Positions 34,661 to 46,091 of a stretch of 64,000 nucleotides of DNA are shown here, in pieces. Position 1 is the stretch's first letter, and every line of letters starts with the position of its first letter. This DNA is from Eucommia ulmoides (taxonomy: Eukaryota > Streptophyta > Magnoliopsida > Garryales > Eucommiaceae). Below the pieces are notes generated by a model that searched no databases, had not been told where the DNA came from, and was given only the letters and a program-made list of their open reading frames with translations. The stretch is from contig CM028328.1 of assembly GCA_016647705.1 (NCBI GenBank), forward strand, positions 248,001 through 312,000. The letters are read 5' to 3'. A program made the position numbers and the translations under genes.

Positions 34661-35635
34661 TTAGGCCATATCTTCATCATCTAGTTGTGCACTGTATACT
34701 TTAATGTACTCAGCACTGCTCCCATGCATGTCAACCTCTTCCCCATGGTAATTCTTACACTGGAAATACAACACAGTGTATGCTATATTCTGAAACATCC
34801 CCACCAAACAAGAAAAAGTTACGTTAACCATCCCGTAAATTATCACTCTTACAAATCCTGCTTCAGGATTAATCTTGAAGATCTGAGATGCAGTCACAGA
34901 TAGTAACGCTATGACAACATTTAGAACAAACCCATCTAATTTCTTGCCCTTAATAAGTGCCCCAGCTTTCCCAATTGCCTCAATTCCATAACAATTTTCT
35001 TCAATCACCGAAATCACCAAGGCCAATGCCAAAATCACAGCCAAGTAGCAAAAACCAATTGCCATGAACACGCAAAGAACAATCGCAATGGCTACCACGA
35101 CAACAGGATTATCGCTATAAAATGCTAAGGAGAGAAAAAGAATTGTGATGAACAAAGAGTAAAAACCCAAGATAAAAAGGGTCGTGTAGAAACAGGTGAT
35201 AAGGGGCCTTTTCAATGTTGAAATTACTCTTTGAGCCAATTCCCTAACCGATGAGCTCTTGTTAAAGTAGGACATGACTGATACAAGGATTGTCGCGGTT
35301 GTGATTGAGAATGAGAGGATAGAACAAGCGATTATAAAGATGGTTTCGACCCCAATTAGAATTCGGAAATCTCTCTTTAAACCAGGCAGGGGGTTAGGCA
35401 TATCAGGGCTGTAGGTTGAATTCATCGCCTGAAAGTAGGCCATACTTCCCTTGAGAAGCAAGTCTTTCAACAAGAATTTGATGGAGAAGATGGAGGCGAT
35501 AAAGAGAAGATTATAGAGGATAACCGAGTGAATGGCTATGAATGCCATGAGCTTCCTATTTCTTGAGATGATTTTGATTGATTCTCTTAGAATCGCCAGA
35601 ATACCAAAGAGCCCAAACGAATCCATGGCACCCAT
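34661..35635 (-). CDS. Multi-pass membrane protein of unknown function (plant-specific family), copy 2
   Basis: Single-exon 324-aa paralogue of the protein at 30,357-31,331, with the same hydrophobic pattern and the same ends (SFGLFGILAILRESIKII... to YSAQLDDEDMA). An in-frame ATG 17 codons upstream (35,686) exists, but I chose 35,635 because MGAMDSFG aligns with the start of copy 1 and gives equal length. The frame is fully open and many changes from copy 1 look conservative, for example Ile/Val/Leu swaps. Both copies therefore appear to have stayed functional. Function is unknown. Confidence 0.85.
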   Translation of the reverse strand: MGAMDSFGLFGILAILRESIKIISRNRKLMAFIAIHSVILYNLLFIASIFSIKFLLKDLLLKGSMAYFQAMNSTYSPDMPNPLPGLKRDFRILIGVETIFIIACSILSFSITTATILVSVMSYFNKSSSVRELAQRVISTLKRPLITCFYTTLFILGFYSLFITILFLSLAFYSDNPVVVVAIAIVLCVFMAIGFCYLAVILALALVISVIEENCYGIEAIGKAGALIKGKKLDGFVLNVVIALLSVTASQIFKINPEAGFVRVIIYGMVNVTFSCLVGMFQNIAYTVLYFQCKNYHGEEVDMHGSSAEYIKVYSAQLDDEDMA

Positions 35636-36355
35636 TATTTTTTTGATTGATTTCTTTAATTCTATGATGTGTTGTGTCATGAACAATCAACAGCTATATA
35701 TAGTGCTCTGTTCATTTGATTACTACATGAAAATTTCAACAGAAGACTTTTCTCTGACAAAAATCGCTGATAACATATAAACACGCATTGTTTGGGGGTA
35801 AAATTACACTCTATACCTCTTTAGTTTCGCTCATTTGTACATTGCACCTCAAAGGTTCAATTATGTCTAAAATTTTGGCCTTGTGTTTGGTTCATCAGAC
35901 AAATTGATACTTTCAGGCTACGAGTCAGACTTTCAATGAAATGATTTTTTACTTAAAAGTAAAAATACGAACATTTTATTCGAAATTAGTAAACTAGAAG
36001 ATTAAATAGTAGTCGATGCATAATTCTAAGTAGACAGGCGGATAATTTATGCACAAATACTTGGTCAATACATGATAAATACTTGGTCGATGTACATGTA
36101 TTTGCTTGTGCTGCACTATTTCTGTTGATTTCCTGGAAGTTACTTCGTATTTATCATGTATTTGTGTATTGACCAAGTCGGTCTAAGTAGATAGGCGAAT
36201 AATAAATGTATTCCATTGCATTGGGTAAGTTGGTATTTTGAAGAGGCCCACCAATTTGGAGCATTCAATACATTGTGATTGACCACATATATACAATGTT
36301 TCTTTTTTTTTTATTCATACATTATTTAGTTCATGTTTATGGTCAATTTTACTTA

Positions 36356-36966
36356 GCCGTGTTTGATAAAAAAATTAAGTGCTTAAAATTGATTATATTA
36401 ATTACTTAATTAATTAAGTTTGTTTGATAAATGTAATTAATATCACTTAATTAATTAAGTTAATTAAGTCAAGATCATTTCACTTATTTCATTTTGCTTA
36501 ATGCACTCTATTATTTCTCACTTAAAAAAAAAATATGTTTTAATCATTTTACCCTTGATCCCCTATAAAACTTAATTAGAGTTAGGATTAATGAGAATTA
36601 GATTAATTTTGGATTATTTTATAGTTTTAATTTTATTTTATGTTTTAATTATTGTTATAATTTAATTTAATCAATCAAACTACATAATATTTACATATTT
36701 TTTTGGTTAATTTCTATTTTAATTTTAATATAATTTTTTTTTTTTAATAAAAAATGACACTCTGATTTTATTTTATTTTTTTATTTTTTTTTCACATTAT
36801 CTTGATTCAAAGATAGTTATGTAAATTAAATAATCTTCAGCATATAAATTTTGTACTTATCAAACAAATAAAAAAAAATTCAGCACTTAAATTTTCAGTA
36901 CAATTTTATCAAACAACCTTCTTAAATTTTCAGCACTTAAAAATTAAGTCGTTATCAAACAAGCCC
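36356..36966. mobile_element. AT-rich MITE with TTA target duplication
   Basis: Ends GCCGTGTTTGATAA and the inverse of GGGCTTGTTTGATAACG are flanked by TTA on both sides (36,353-36,355 and 36,967-36,969). Subterminal TTAAGTGCTTAAA and TTCAGCACTTAAA blocks are inverted and repeated. The 611-bp body is almost pure AT and non-coding. Confidence 0.75.
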
Positions 36967-37026
36967 TTAATCTCCTCTTTTTTTAAAAATAAAAAATAAA
37001 AAAATTTGGTCTACTCAAGCAAATTT

Positions 37027-37625
37027 TGGTCCACTCCATCATTTGTTCCTTTTCTTTGTTATTTTTCCTGGAACGAATCACAACTTGTAGTTGTTTTATC
37101 TCTAAAAATCTCTTAGGGTGCGTTTGTTCAGGTGGAAAAAAGATGGATACGAAAACGAAAAGAAAAATAAGAAGAAAAATAAATAAATTATTAGGTATGG
37201 ATGGAAAATGAAAGAAAAAATAAAATAGAGAGAAAAATGCACAATTTTCGAAGTAATTTTATTCCACACAAATTTAGAAAGAAAATGAATAAAATTTGGA
37301 TTATACTCTTGATAATACATTTTTTAATTTATTTTTGTAATATATGAGGGTAAAATAGTAAAATACATTAAAGTGAAATATTTTTTCTCCGTTCATTTTT
37401 TTTTTCCTAATCAAACAATACTAGCGACATAAATTTTCCTTGCACAATAGATAAAAATATTATCCCTTCATTTTTCTTTTCCTTTCTCTTTTCCGTCTTT
37501 CCAACCAAACGTATCCTTACAGTTCTCAGCCCATGGCCACTTCAATGGTGTGCTTCTGGGCAATCTTTTAGGATAAGAGATATTGTCGTCGCTGAGTTCG
37601 ATTCAACCACCACCCTAGAGAATTA
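37027..37625. repeat. Older dispersed repeat, interrupted by a MITE
   Basis: 37,027-37,115 plus 37,520-37,625 together match one continuous sequence at 57,655-57,865: shared blocks include GTTATTTTTCCTGGA, CAACTTxTAGTTGTTTxATCTC, CCCATGGC/CCATGGC and GATAAGAGA. The MITE at 37,116-37,516 splits this copy. The family of the older repeat is not recognised. Confidence 0.7.
37116..37516. mobile_element. MITE with TTA target duplication, nested
   Basis: Ends GGGTGCGTTTGTTCAGG and the inverse of GGATACGTTTGGTTGG lie between TTA (37,113-37,115) and TTA (37,517-37,519). The 401-bp body is A/T-rich with purine-rich left and pyrimidine-rich right halves that can fold on each other (GGAAAAAAGATGGATA versus TTTTCCGTCTTTCC). 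Confidence 0.8.
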
Positions 37626-37875
37626 AAAAAATGAAAATACTGAATTAATTAGATGAATATTTAATCATATGTGTACTTTGTTATATTAACTTATTCAAAC
37701 TGATCTAACAAAATGACATCCTCTGCCCAACAACAAAACTGTGGGCAATTACTACTCCCGTCCTACTTGCCCCTTTACCCTAGAGTATGGGTCTTAAGAT
37801 TACTCGCCGTCCAAACATTCACTTTGTCCTCAAGATAAAGTGTATTACTCTTGTCATAGGCAGCTTCCTAGGATC

Positions 37876-38990
37876 TCACACTAATATTTTAGACCAATCA
37901 CAGTGATCTTTGTGTGCTTTGAGCAGTGCATGGCGTAAAGTAAAATAGGGACCATGGTCATTTTTGGATAAAACTTGCCACACAAAAACCGGTGCATCCG
38001 TTAATTCATCTGACCCCATAAATAGTTGATTCAACTCTACTAGAATGTCTGACCCTTCGTGGTTCAAAGTACACATCATGGCCTTTAAAGACACCAAGGT
38101 ATTCCCCAACGAAGGATCTCCTCTCAGCGTGACTGTATCATTGCCCAGAATTTCATAACTTGTGTCTTCCAATTCGTGTACGTTAGGCCCAAAGTTTCCA
38201 GCCATTTAATTCCCAAAATAACATCAAAACTTCCTAATCCCAAAGGCAAAAATTCTTCCACAATATGGACTCCCTTACACACACCTTCCTCCGGATGAAG
38301 CTGTGGATGAATGAGAAACCCAACCAGAACTGCTGGGTTTGTAAAACTGGGCCAAGTCCATGGACCGGCCCAAGTTACTGGGCTCAAATATCCTCAATTC
38401 AGCCCTAATTTGAGGTTTCAAGCCTTGGATGAAACGGCCCAAAGCAACATCACCTGAGACATCATCCAACGGTGCTGATAGCTCTATGAATCGCCGGCGG
38501 TATTCGAGAACACTCCCTTCCTGCTCCAACGCAAGCCACTGCTCATGGAGAGATCCGGTCTGCGTCGATCGAAATTGGTTCGATAGTAAGATCTTCATCT
38601 CCTTCCACAACACAATCAATCTCTTCTTGTTCTCCCACTGGTACCAAAGTAACGCGTCGCCTTCGAAGCAATCTTCTCTTCATTTGAGAATCGATTAAGG
38701 GTGAAAAATCTGTCAGCCCTTAAGATCCAACCATCAGGGTTTGTCCCATCAAAGACCGGCATCTCCAATTTTTCTGAATCGAACGTCATGCCGGTGACCC
38801 GAAACAATGGCAGACCCATCGTTGGTCGGCGTAACTCCAGCGAAAGGGTTTACCTCAGTTTCTTTGCCCTTTCCTGTTAACGAAGCGAAACGAGTCGAAT
38901 CCTCCTGCAACTTAAGGAGCTGGTCGACGCGCTGGATATCGACTGCATCTCTCCTCGCAACGAGTATGGGGCCTAACACGCCCCTGACCC
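37876..38990 (-). pseudogene. Decayed Ty3/gypsy-type retrotransposon gag fragment
   Basis: Minus-strand frames show a retrotransposon Gag region: KLEMPVFDGTNPDGWILRAD, then after a frame break LWKEMKILLSNQFRSTQTGS, LEYRRRFIELSAPLDDVSGD and RFIQGLKPQIRAELRI. Past an internal deletion there is a protease-domain tail containing GSFDVILGIKWLETLG. The catalytic protease segment, reverse transcriptase, integrase and LTRs are missing, and at least two frameshifts separate the pieces. It cannot be active. Its left end (gag start side) reaches within about 50 bp of the PORR gene. Confidence 0.85.
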
Positions 38991-39038
38991 GTTCGACATT
39001 TTATCGCAAAGAGTTTCTCTGAACTTTACTTCTTCAAT

Positions 39039-40268
39039 ATGCAGAAACATTTTATTTTACCGCGAATGCATAGATCTATTGAGCTCGCTCGTGTTGATGG
39101 AAGAGACATCTGCAAAGCTTTTGATTCAACCCTGTACCGGAAATTTGGTCACATGTGGGTTCAAATCATGCACAAGACCAGTGGAGGAAGAAGACCCAAG
39201 AAGAAAATCTACCACAGAGTTCGTGAACTAGACAGGGTTATGGACCTTCGGAAGAAACCATCTTTGATTTTACACCTCAAGTCCATTATCCAGTCTCAGA
39301 AGAGCCAATCGCTCCTTCTCAGAGACCTCGAAAAAGAAGTCGGATTTGTTCAGAAATGGAACTTGATGGCTATTATCGACAAGTACCCTACTATATTCCG
39401 TGTCGGCGGCGGTAACAGAACGCCTCCGGTTGTTTCGCTTACCGAGAAAGCGCAAAAGATTGCAGCTGAAGAAGCCGATGCCAGACAGCAAATGGAACCC
39501 ACTCTGGTAAAGAGCCTTAGAAAATTGTTAATGATGTCAATTGACTGCCGCGTGTCGCTAGAAACCATTGAATTTATTGAATCCGACTTGGGTTTGCCCA
39601 GTAAGTTCAAAAACTCGTTGATTCCAAAATACCCACAATTTTTCTCAATCAAAGATGTCAATGGAAGACCTTATCTTCAGTTGGAGAACTGGGATTCTTC
39701 ACTGGCGATCACTGCCAGAGAGGAAAGGTTGGTGCGTGATAGTCTTTTGGATTTGGGTGGGTCTTCGAAGAAGGCTAGAATCACCAAAGACGGTAACTTT
39801 TCAGGTCCTTTTGCATTCCAATTGCGTTTCCCTGCTGGTTTTAGACCAAACATGAGTTATCTTGAAGAAGTTCAAAGGTGGCAGAAAATGGAATTCCCTT
39901 CTCCATACTTGAATGCCAGGAATTTCGACCCTGCCAATCCAAAAACCCGAAAAAGAGCAGTGGCAGTGCTTCATGAGCTCCTAAGTTTAACTATGGAGAA
40001 GAAGTTGACATATGCTCAATTGGATACATTTCATGCAGAGTATAGATTACCAGCTAGGTTGCTGCTCTGCTTGATTAAGCATCATGGTATCTTTTACATC
40101 ACTAATAAAGGTGCAAAGAGTACAATTTTTCTCAAGGAAGCTTATGATGGATCAAATTTAATGGATAAATGCCCTCTTTTGTTATTTAGGGATAAATTTG
40201 TGTCACTTATTGGTAGGAGAGATAATGAATCATGTACCGAGACGCCAACATCGCAAGTTGTTACCTGA
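39039..40268 (+). CDS. PORR-domain protein (WTF1-like), organelle RNA binding
   Basis: Intronless 409-aa protein. From about residue 50 it matches the plant organelle RNA recognition (PORR) fold: KKKIYHRVRELDRVMDLRKK, FVQKWNLMAIIDKYPTIFRV, SLTEKAQKIAAEE, then SDLGLPSKFKNSLIPKYPQFF, REERLVRDSLLDL and the late KLTYAQLDTFHAEYRLP with LIKHHGIFYIT. Family members such as WTF1 and RPD1 bind group II introns and aid splicing in chloroplasts or mitochondria. The first 45 residues (MQKHFILPRMHRSIEL...) are rich in basic residues, so targeting to an organelle, probably the mitochondrion, is likely but unproven. Which Arabidopsis member it matches is unclear, so no symbol is given. The start codon is about 50 bp from a retroelement fragment on the other strand, so the original 5' leader may be altered. 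Confidence 0.9.
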   Translation: MQKHFILPRMHRSIELARVDGRDICKAFDSTLYRKFGHMWVQIMHKTSGGRRPKKKIYHRVRELDRVMDLRKKPSLILHLKSIIQSQKSQSLLLRDLEKEVGFVQKWNLMAIIDKYPTIFRVGGGNRTPPVVSLTEKAQKIAAEEADARQQMEPTLVKSLRKLLMMSIDCRVSLETIEFIESDLGLPSKFKNSLIPKYPQFFSIKDVNGRPYLQLENWDSSLAITAREERLVRDSLLDLGGSSKKARITKDGNFSGPFAFQLRFPAGFRPNMSYLEEVQRWQKMEFPSPYLNARNFDPANPKTRKRAVAVLHELLSLTMEKKLTYAQLDTFHAEYRLPARLLLCLIKHHGIFYITNKGAKSTIFLKEAYDGSNLMDKCPLLLFRDKFVSLIGRRDNESCTETPTSQVVT

Positions 40269-42989
40269 AAACTTCACTTGACAATATTATTCTAAAAATG
40301 TTTCTGAATGCTAATGCTTATGGATGTGTTGGACACATAATGAAGCCTTTGTAAAAGTAGTTCTTGTATTAAGAAAATAATTATTTTTTTCGGCATTTTT
40401 TGGGGGCATTTTTGGGGGAAGTAATATGTTTTATCCCCTTGCAATTTTTACATCCTTTTGTGAGTAGAACAGAAGAAACACCTAAATTGGTGGAAAAACA
40501 TGAAATTATTCATTGTTTTGATATTTCAAGAGGTCTCATAATACTAAGTAAAACCAAGATAGGTTTAATGTAAAGTACATCTTCATCTGATAATTGTCAA
40601 AATAAATCTTTGGGTGTGTGATATTTTGCAGAGATTGATCATATCTGCACATACAACTAGTCTATTCTATCATACTTTACCAGATCCATTGAATTGCAGA
40701 ATAGAATTCACCCTCCACTTCTGCTTTGGATTTGGACCACATACTAAATTTTTGGTCTGAAGTTACAAGGTAACAACTTTTTCTTTATACAACCACTTTT
40801 GACTGTGAATGGTCAGGAATATGCATCTTCTAAGCTTCTCTCTTTAACGTCACGAAAGGTACCTTTCCTCCATAACTTGGTTGTCTTATTTATATGCATC
40901 TTATTGTCAACTCGATTGTCAGATTTAAGCGTTGCCTTATCCCTTGGGGACTCACTTAAATTGGCATAAACAGTTATCAACTTCTATTTAGTCATAACTA
41001 GACCTTTTCTGAATTGTTGATTTGAATAAATATGCACGGCTGTAGTTAAGAAAATAAATTAGTTGAAACTTGAGGGTCAGATGGAGGGAATGAATTGCCA
41101 TTCAATATTCGAAATATCTACTTCTACTCGTTGAAATTATGGTTGTGTAGGCGTATGCCTCATTTTTTGCATGATTGACAACGCTATGGGGACGGCCTAA
41201 TCAATGCACTCAGCGTCCATTACATAGCCCAAAAAAACAGATTGCATTTTGAAAGGGGGTAGTAGTTCATTATTGATACTGATATCTGGCCCATTTGTGA
41301 TGTATATATATCATGTCTGCTGTTGTGTAATGTTTTCTACTTTCTGCTCATAAGAGTTTCAGATCTGAGATGGCATGGGGACCTTTGTAATCCATTATAA
41401 CAGCTAGGATGCCTCAACCAAGACATGATTATGTATAGTTGCTTTACCAAGTTGGCTTTGCCTCGTACAAATATAGTGTCCTCTAGCGACGTAAAAACTT
41501 TAGATGGAAACTTAACACAAAAATTTACCTTCAACATCTGATGACCTTTTAACGAGATTTATTAATAAAAGAAGCTTGTGATTGAGTGAATACTCGGTTT
41601 TATTCTTAGTTAGTAAGTATACGGATTGATTCCTTCGCAAATAATGGCGTATCTATCGATCATATATGCCTTTCATTTGAGGGTCGCTTTTACTTCTTCT
41701 ACTGTGTCTAGATTCAAACATCTGTTGCTTCAAGGTATCAATAAAGAAAAGTTGACTCGAAGCATGGAACTTTGTGAGTGGTGAAATTATCAAAGGCATT
41801 CAAATGAATTCAGGTACGATTTGATTCCTCCGTTGATTAATGGACTATTTTAAAAAAAAATCTATTCATATTTTTCTAGAAGCCTTGAAAATGGGTGTGA
41901 AATTTGTTGGTAAAACTGAGAAAAACATGAATGTGAACTTCAGGACCATTTCATTCAATTTAAATGGTCCTTTTTGTTTTGTGGGTGGCCCCATTACGCG
42001 TTTTGGGTAGTTGACAACACAGCCTTGTAGATTTTTCCGCAGGGTTGATCATCACCTCCATGACTCTCCTCTCCCAGTGTGTATAGTGATGGATGATTCT
42101 TTGTTAGGTCACCCTCATCTTCTTCCTTCCTTTGTTTGTGCATTCACTGTTTGGATGAGCAAACTTTAAAGAAAAAGCACATACTACAGGTGTGGAGGAT
42201 ATCAAACATTGTACATTCCACTTCTTAGTCTTTGGAGGGGATTATTATTACATTGGAATCACTTTTTTAATATTTTAACTCTTACCCAATACCCACTCCA
42301 ATCTACTTCCCCCAGATTTCATCTTTCCACATAGAAAACCCATTCTCTTTTCTGCTAGAAATATCATGGTTGCCCACTAACCCCTTTTTCTCTTACACAC
42401 ACAAAAACACACATGAGTGGGCATTTTGTCTAAAGTGTTCCTCATTGTCTTTGATTGGGCACCACCATTGAGAAAGCTGATTCATCTAATTTGTTTGGAG
42501 AGAGGAGAGAACATAATGATAGTGCCCAAGATTGGGGATTTGGAAAACACAATCTTTGACACACGCTAATGGGATATGTGTGTTAGGATAGGAGGACATC
42601 ACATGGAGTGAGATAGAATAACAAGTGAGGGATAGTGGGGGAAGGTGATGTTTACACTTTGGAACAACAAAAGAAAAAGAAAAGAATAGTAGTAGTTTTA
42701 GTTGGAACAGTTTTCTTTCTTTTTATGATTCTTCTTCTTTTATTTTTAGAACTGCTTTTTCTTTTCAGTCGGTAGTGGTGGGGGAGAGATCATATAACAT
42801 GACATGGCATCGCATGGCATGGGATTATTCAGAAACACAATAAACATTGCCTTTTCTATCTTTATCCTCACTCCACCTCATCGATCAAAAACTTAAAAAT
42901 TAAAATATTCCATTCATCAAAAGTAGAAAATCCCTCCCCACATAAAAGGAAAAGTAAACTCCTCCTTGTATGATGATCTATACACAATA
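40269..42989. other. Intergenic, no gene seen
   Basis: PORR 3' flank followed by AT-rich DNA. I checked for exon-like frames, tRNA boxes and familiar microRNA sequences and recognised none. Confidence 0.5.
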
Positions 42990-43165
42990 ACAACAACTAA
43001 ATTTTTTGGGTTCGTTACATGAATCCGTTTACGTCATACTCATTGATCAAGAGTTTTCTCCTCAATCAAGTTTAATGTCATCAAATAAATTCTAATAGTC
43101 TCGTTTTTAAGTCTTCTTAGTCTTACTTCTTCCTATAGTCGTCCCGCACGTCTCTTTATATATAT
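42990..43165 (-). mobile_element. LINE 3'-end remnant
   Basis: CAATCAAGTTTAATGTCATC, then AATTCTAATAGTCTCG and AAGTCTTCTTAGTCTTACTT parallel the LINE tail region at 59,670-59,740 (TTCAATGCCATCAAATCC, TCTAATAGTTTC, AAGTCTTCTTAGACCTACTT). No frame is left. Confidence 0.5.
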
Positions 43166-45520
43166 AAAAAAGAAATAGGTGGATTTGGTTTATGCTTTGT
43201 TTGTTTTGAGGAGTTGTGTGGATTCTTATACTTGTGATTTGTCCCACCAAACCTTTTTAAAAAGACAAGCAAGAACCAAAGCCACTCCCATCATCCTGAC
43301 ATATTCACTCTGTAAAATCCACAGATTTACAGTCAATTATTTATGTGCTCTCCATCTACCATTTCCAATACTAGTAATAGTAATGAATGAATTCATCTCA
43401 GTGCCTTCTGCAAATACTATTGCCACTCCATCATCAGTTATGATTCTCACCATCTTCCTTTTTTTGGGTACTAATATTGGAGGAAGAGGGTTTTGAATAC
43501 CGAATCTCTCCTTAGAATAACCGCTAGATTACAAGTCTTGGACTGTTTCTATGACCAATCAAATCAGCCTGTTTTGATGAATAATTTGAATGACAACTTT
43601 GCTAGATTTTTTTTTTTTTTCAAAAATAATAATAAATAATTTAGGCATAATGGTCCATCAGAAAAGTATGGCCCACAATACAAGGACAAAGAAATGGTAC
43701 ATTATGGGTAGATTAACAGTTGCTTGTTGGGGGGTGGGGTGGTGGGGTCCTTTCTCCTATTGAAAAGGTTGAATTGAATGAGAGAGAACAAAAAAAAAAA
43801 AAAGGTAAAAAAGAAAGCAATTGTATGATGATATTTATGGTCCCATGCCTTTGCCTGCCTTTTTCATAATTGATTAAATATTGAATTCTAGCCCTTTGAA
43901 ATGTCCCATTCCTTCACCTCCCCACCTTTACCCAATAACCCCTTTTTTGGACTATGTATATTTAATAATACATGGTGGACACCCTAATGTGACACATATT
44001 TCCATCCCTTCTCAAACACACCCTGAAATTAAAATGACTGGCCCTACACAACAAATGTCATGTCGGCATTTTGTTAGCAAGCTACGTGTTCAATACGAGA
44101 TCATGAAACGACTATTCGAAGATAAATACATATGACTTTAGGGTTGGCAATCGGCCGCCCTAAGCGTTCGCCCCCACGCTAATCTTGATATGTAGCCAGT
44201 CCAAGTTTTTGATCCACTTGGAGTTGGAGTTATTCGGGGACCATACGAAAATTTTAGAATATTGGGCGTCGGATAACTTCACACATCTTTTTCTTGAATT
44301 TAATGAATAGTGGTTGGCTTTTTCTTGGCATATATTTAAAGTTTGTCTGTTTGAAAATTAGGAGGGAGGGATTCATTCCAATTTGCAATTAAATTTAATT
44401 ATTAATATTATTATGTTATGCCATCGCAATCGAATAAATCTGATGGAAGCAAAATGTGGGTCTACTCCCACAACCAACCTTAATCATGGAGATTTTCTTT
44501 ATATTAAATAATAACCATGGCATGTTAGGTCTCAAATTAATTAACTACTCTTTTTCCTAATCTCTTCAATTTATATATCAAAAAAGAAATTGATATTTAA
44601 ATATTTTTTAAAAAAATTCCCGAGTCAAAACCTAAAGTACGTAATCCAACTATTATTTTGAAATGTAGCCACGCCGGCCATGCCACCAAGTCGATAATAA
44701 AAATATTATTTCCGTCGTTATAGAATAAAATTGCGACCTTTTTTTTTTTTTTTTTCTATTCTGAATAAACCATGTTTAATTTAAATACTTTAATATTCTT
44801 TTTTTTTTTATTTTTTACAAGGTATGTCCGGACCAACTTGTGCACATCTCGACTAATCATCTCATCGGTCAAATTTTGTTTATTGTAAATCCCAAAATGG
44901 TTGCGTCAATTGTCTTTACTTCCAAAACACTTCCACCAAATTGCCTGAAATATTTCGCTTTCGCTTTGGAGTACTTTAAAGAAATATATGAATGTGAAGT
45001 GGTTGGTTTTGTTTATATATAGCATTATTAGTGATAATTCTTATCCTTGATCAAGAGGCTAATGTGACATAACGTGATTATGACTTAATTTATTTATTTA
45101 ATTGGATGAGCTAAGTGGCGGTATTAGTTAATTTATTTAATTAAAATCCAATAATCCTTAATGCAAATTTGGGAAATCGATTGAATAAATGAAACTCAAT
45201 TAAGACCCGCAAAATCATTCATTTTATCATATTTACGTTTTGGCCCCACAACTTCTAATTACTCTCACCTTCTATGAATTAAGTAATGAAAGTCATGGAT
45301 ATTGACAAACCAGATTAGGTTTAGTGGGTGGAAAATCAGATTCAAACCAGAAATGTGCAGTGATGGCGTATTATAATTTGCAATTATCAAGATCTTCTTC
45401 CCTCTTATTAGGAAAAAAATCAAACGGTTTACAATATTATTTTGTTTAATAATTAATTGACCGATTAAAAAGGAAGAAATAGAAATTTAAAAAAAGGGTA
45501 TTTCTGTAGCAAGTCTCTTA
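43166..45520. other. Intergenic, no gene seen
   Basis: AT-rich sequence with T-runs (for example 44,740-44,757). Open frames here (43,179-43,496 and 43,881-44,135) show no family resemblance and have no codon or splice support. Confidence 0.5.
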
Positions 45521-46012
45521 GGTGGCGTTTGGTTAGTCTTCTCACTTTTCTGAACCCAACTGGAATGAGTTGGGTTGAGAATTTTGAGAATAGAATTACG
45601 TTTGGTAACGACAATTTTTATTTTGTACTGAGAACAGAATGTGTTTGGTAACGATTTTATCCTAAAACTAATTTATTTATTTTTTAATTTTTTTTTGTGT
45701 TTGGCAGTGGCCGGGCGGCGGAGGTGGCCTACAACGGTTGCCGGAGGTGGACGGCGGCTGCGGCGGCGGCGGCGGGTGGTGGTGGTCAGCCGGCAGATGA
45801 AGACGGAAGTTGAGAACTTTGGGTTGAGTTTTTTGGGCACAAAAAGAAACAATTTTTTTTTTTTTGTTTCTGGTTTCTTTAGAATTTTGAGAATCAATTC
45901 CTATTTTTTGGGTTAGGTTGGGTTGAGTTTTGTGTTTACCAAACGCGTTCCCAAAAATCAAACCCAAAATTTTTGGGTTGGGTTTGGTTGGGAACACTAA
46001 CCAAACGGGGCC
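45521..46012. mobile_element. PIF/Harbinger-type MITE, TTA-flanked, GC-rich core
   Basis: Ends GGTGGCGTTTGGTTAG and the inverse of GGCCCCGTTTGGTTAG lie between TTA and TTA (45,518-45,520; 46,013-46,015). The body matches the 4.5-kb element in reverse orientation (GAACCCAACTGGAATG, GGGTTGAG, GTTTGGTAACGA, GGxGGTGG core). It is 492 bp long and non-coding. Confidence 0.85.
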
Positions 46013-46091
46013 TTATTTTACCCATTAATTTGAAGAAAAAAAAAATCTTATACACAATTACAACTTGTGTTTTACTCTCACGCATTAAAAA

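Larger units (their letters stand above)
29830..36250. repeat. Segmental tandem duplication (two copies)
   Basis: Copy 1 begins in REV7 intron 4 (about 29,830) and copy 2 at about 34,198; both run AAATATATTAA...CCAAAATGTAATTTCCAG. Each then holds the REV7 last exon, a short spacer and a minus-strand membrane-protein gene. Matching upstream sequence follows (AAGTGTAAC or TTGATACTTTCAGGCTAC blocks) up to remnants of CTGTTRATTTCCTGGAAGT at 32,060 and 36,120. Copy 2 is shortened at its right end. The duplication explains the paired genes. Confidence 0.85.

Noticed and set aside
37876..38990. Active LTR retrotransposon
   Set aside because: No LTRs, reverse transcriptase or integrase, and several frameshifts.
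42040..42860. Possible microRNA precursor region
   Set aside because: No recognised mature microRNA and no clean long hairpin found by eye.
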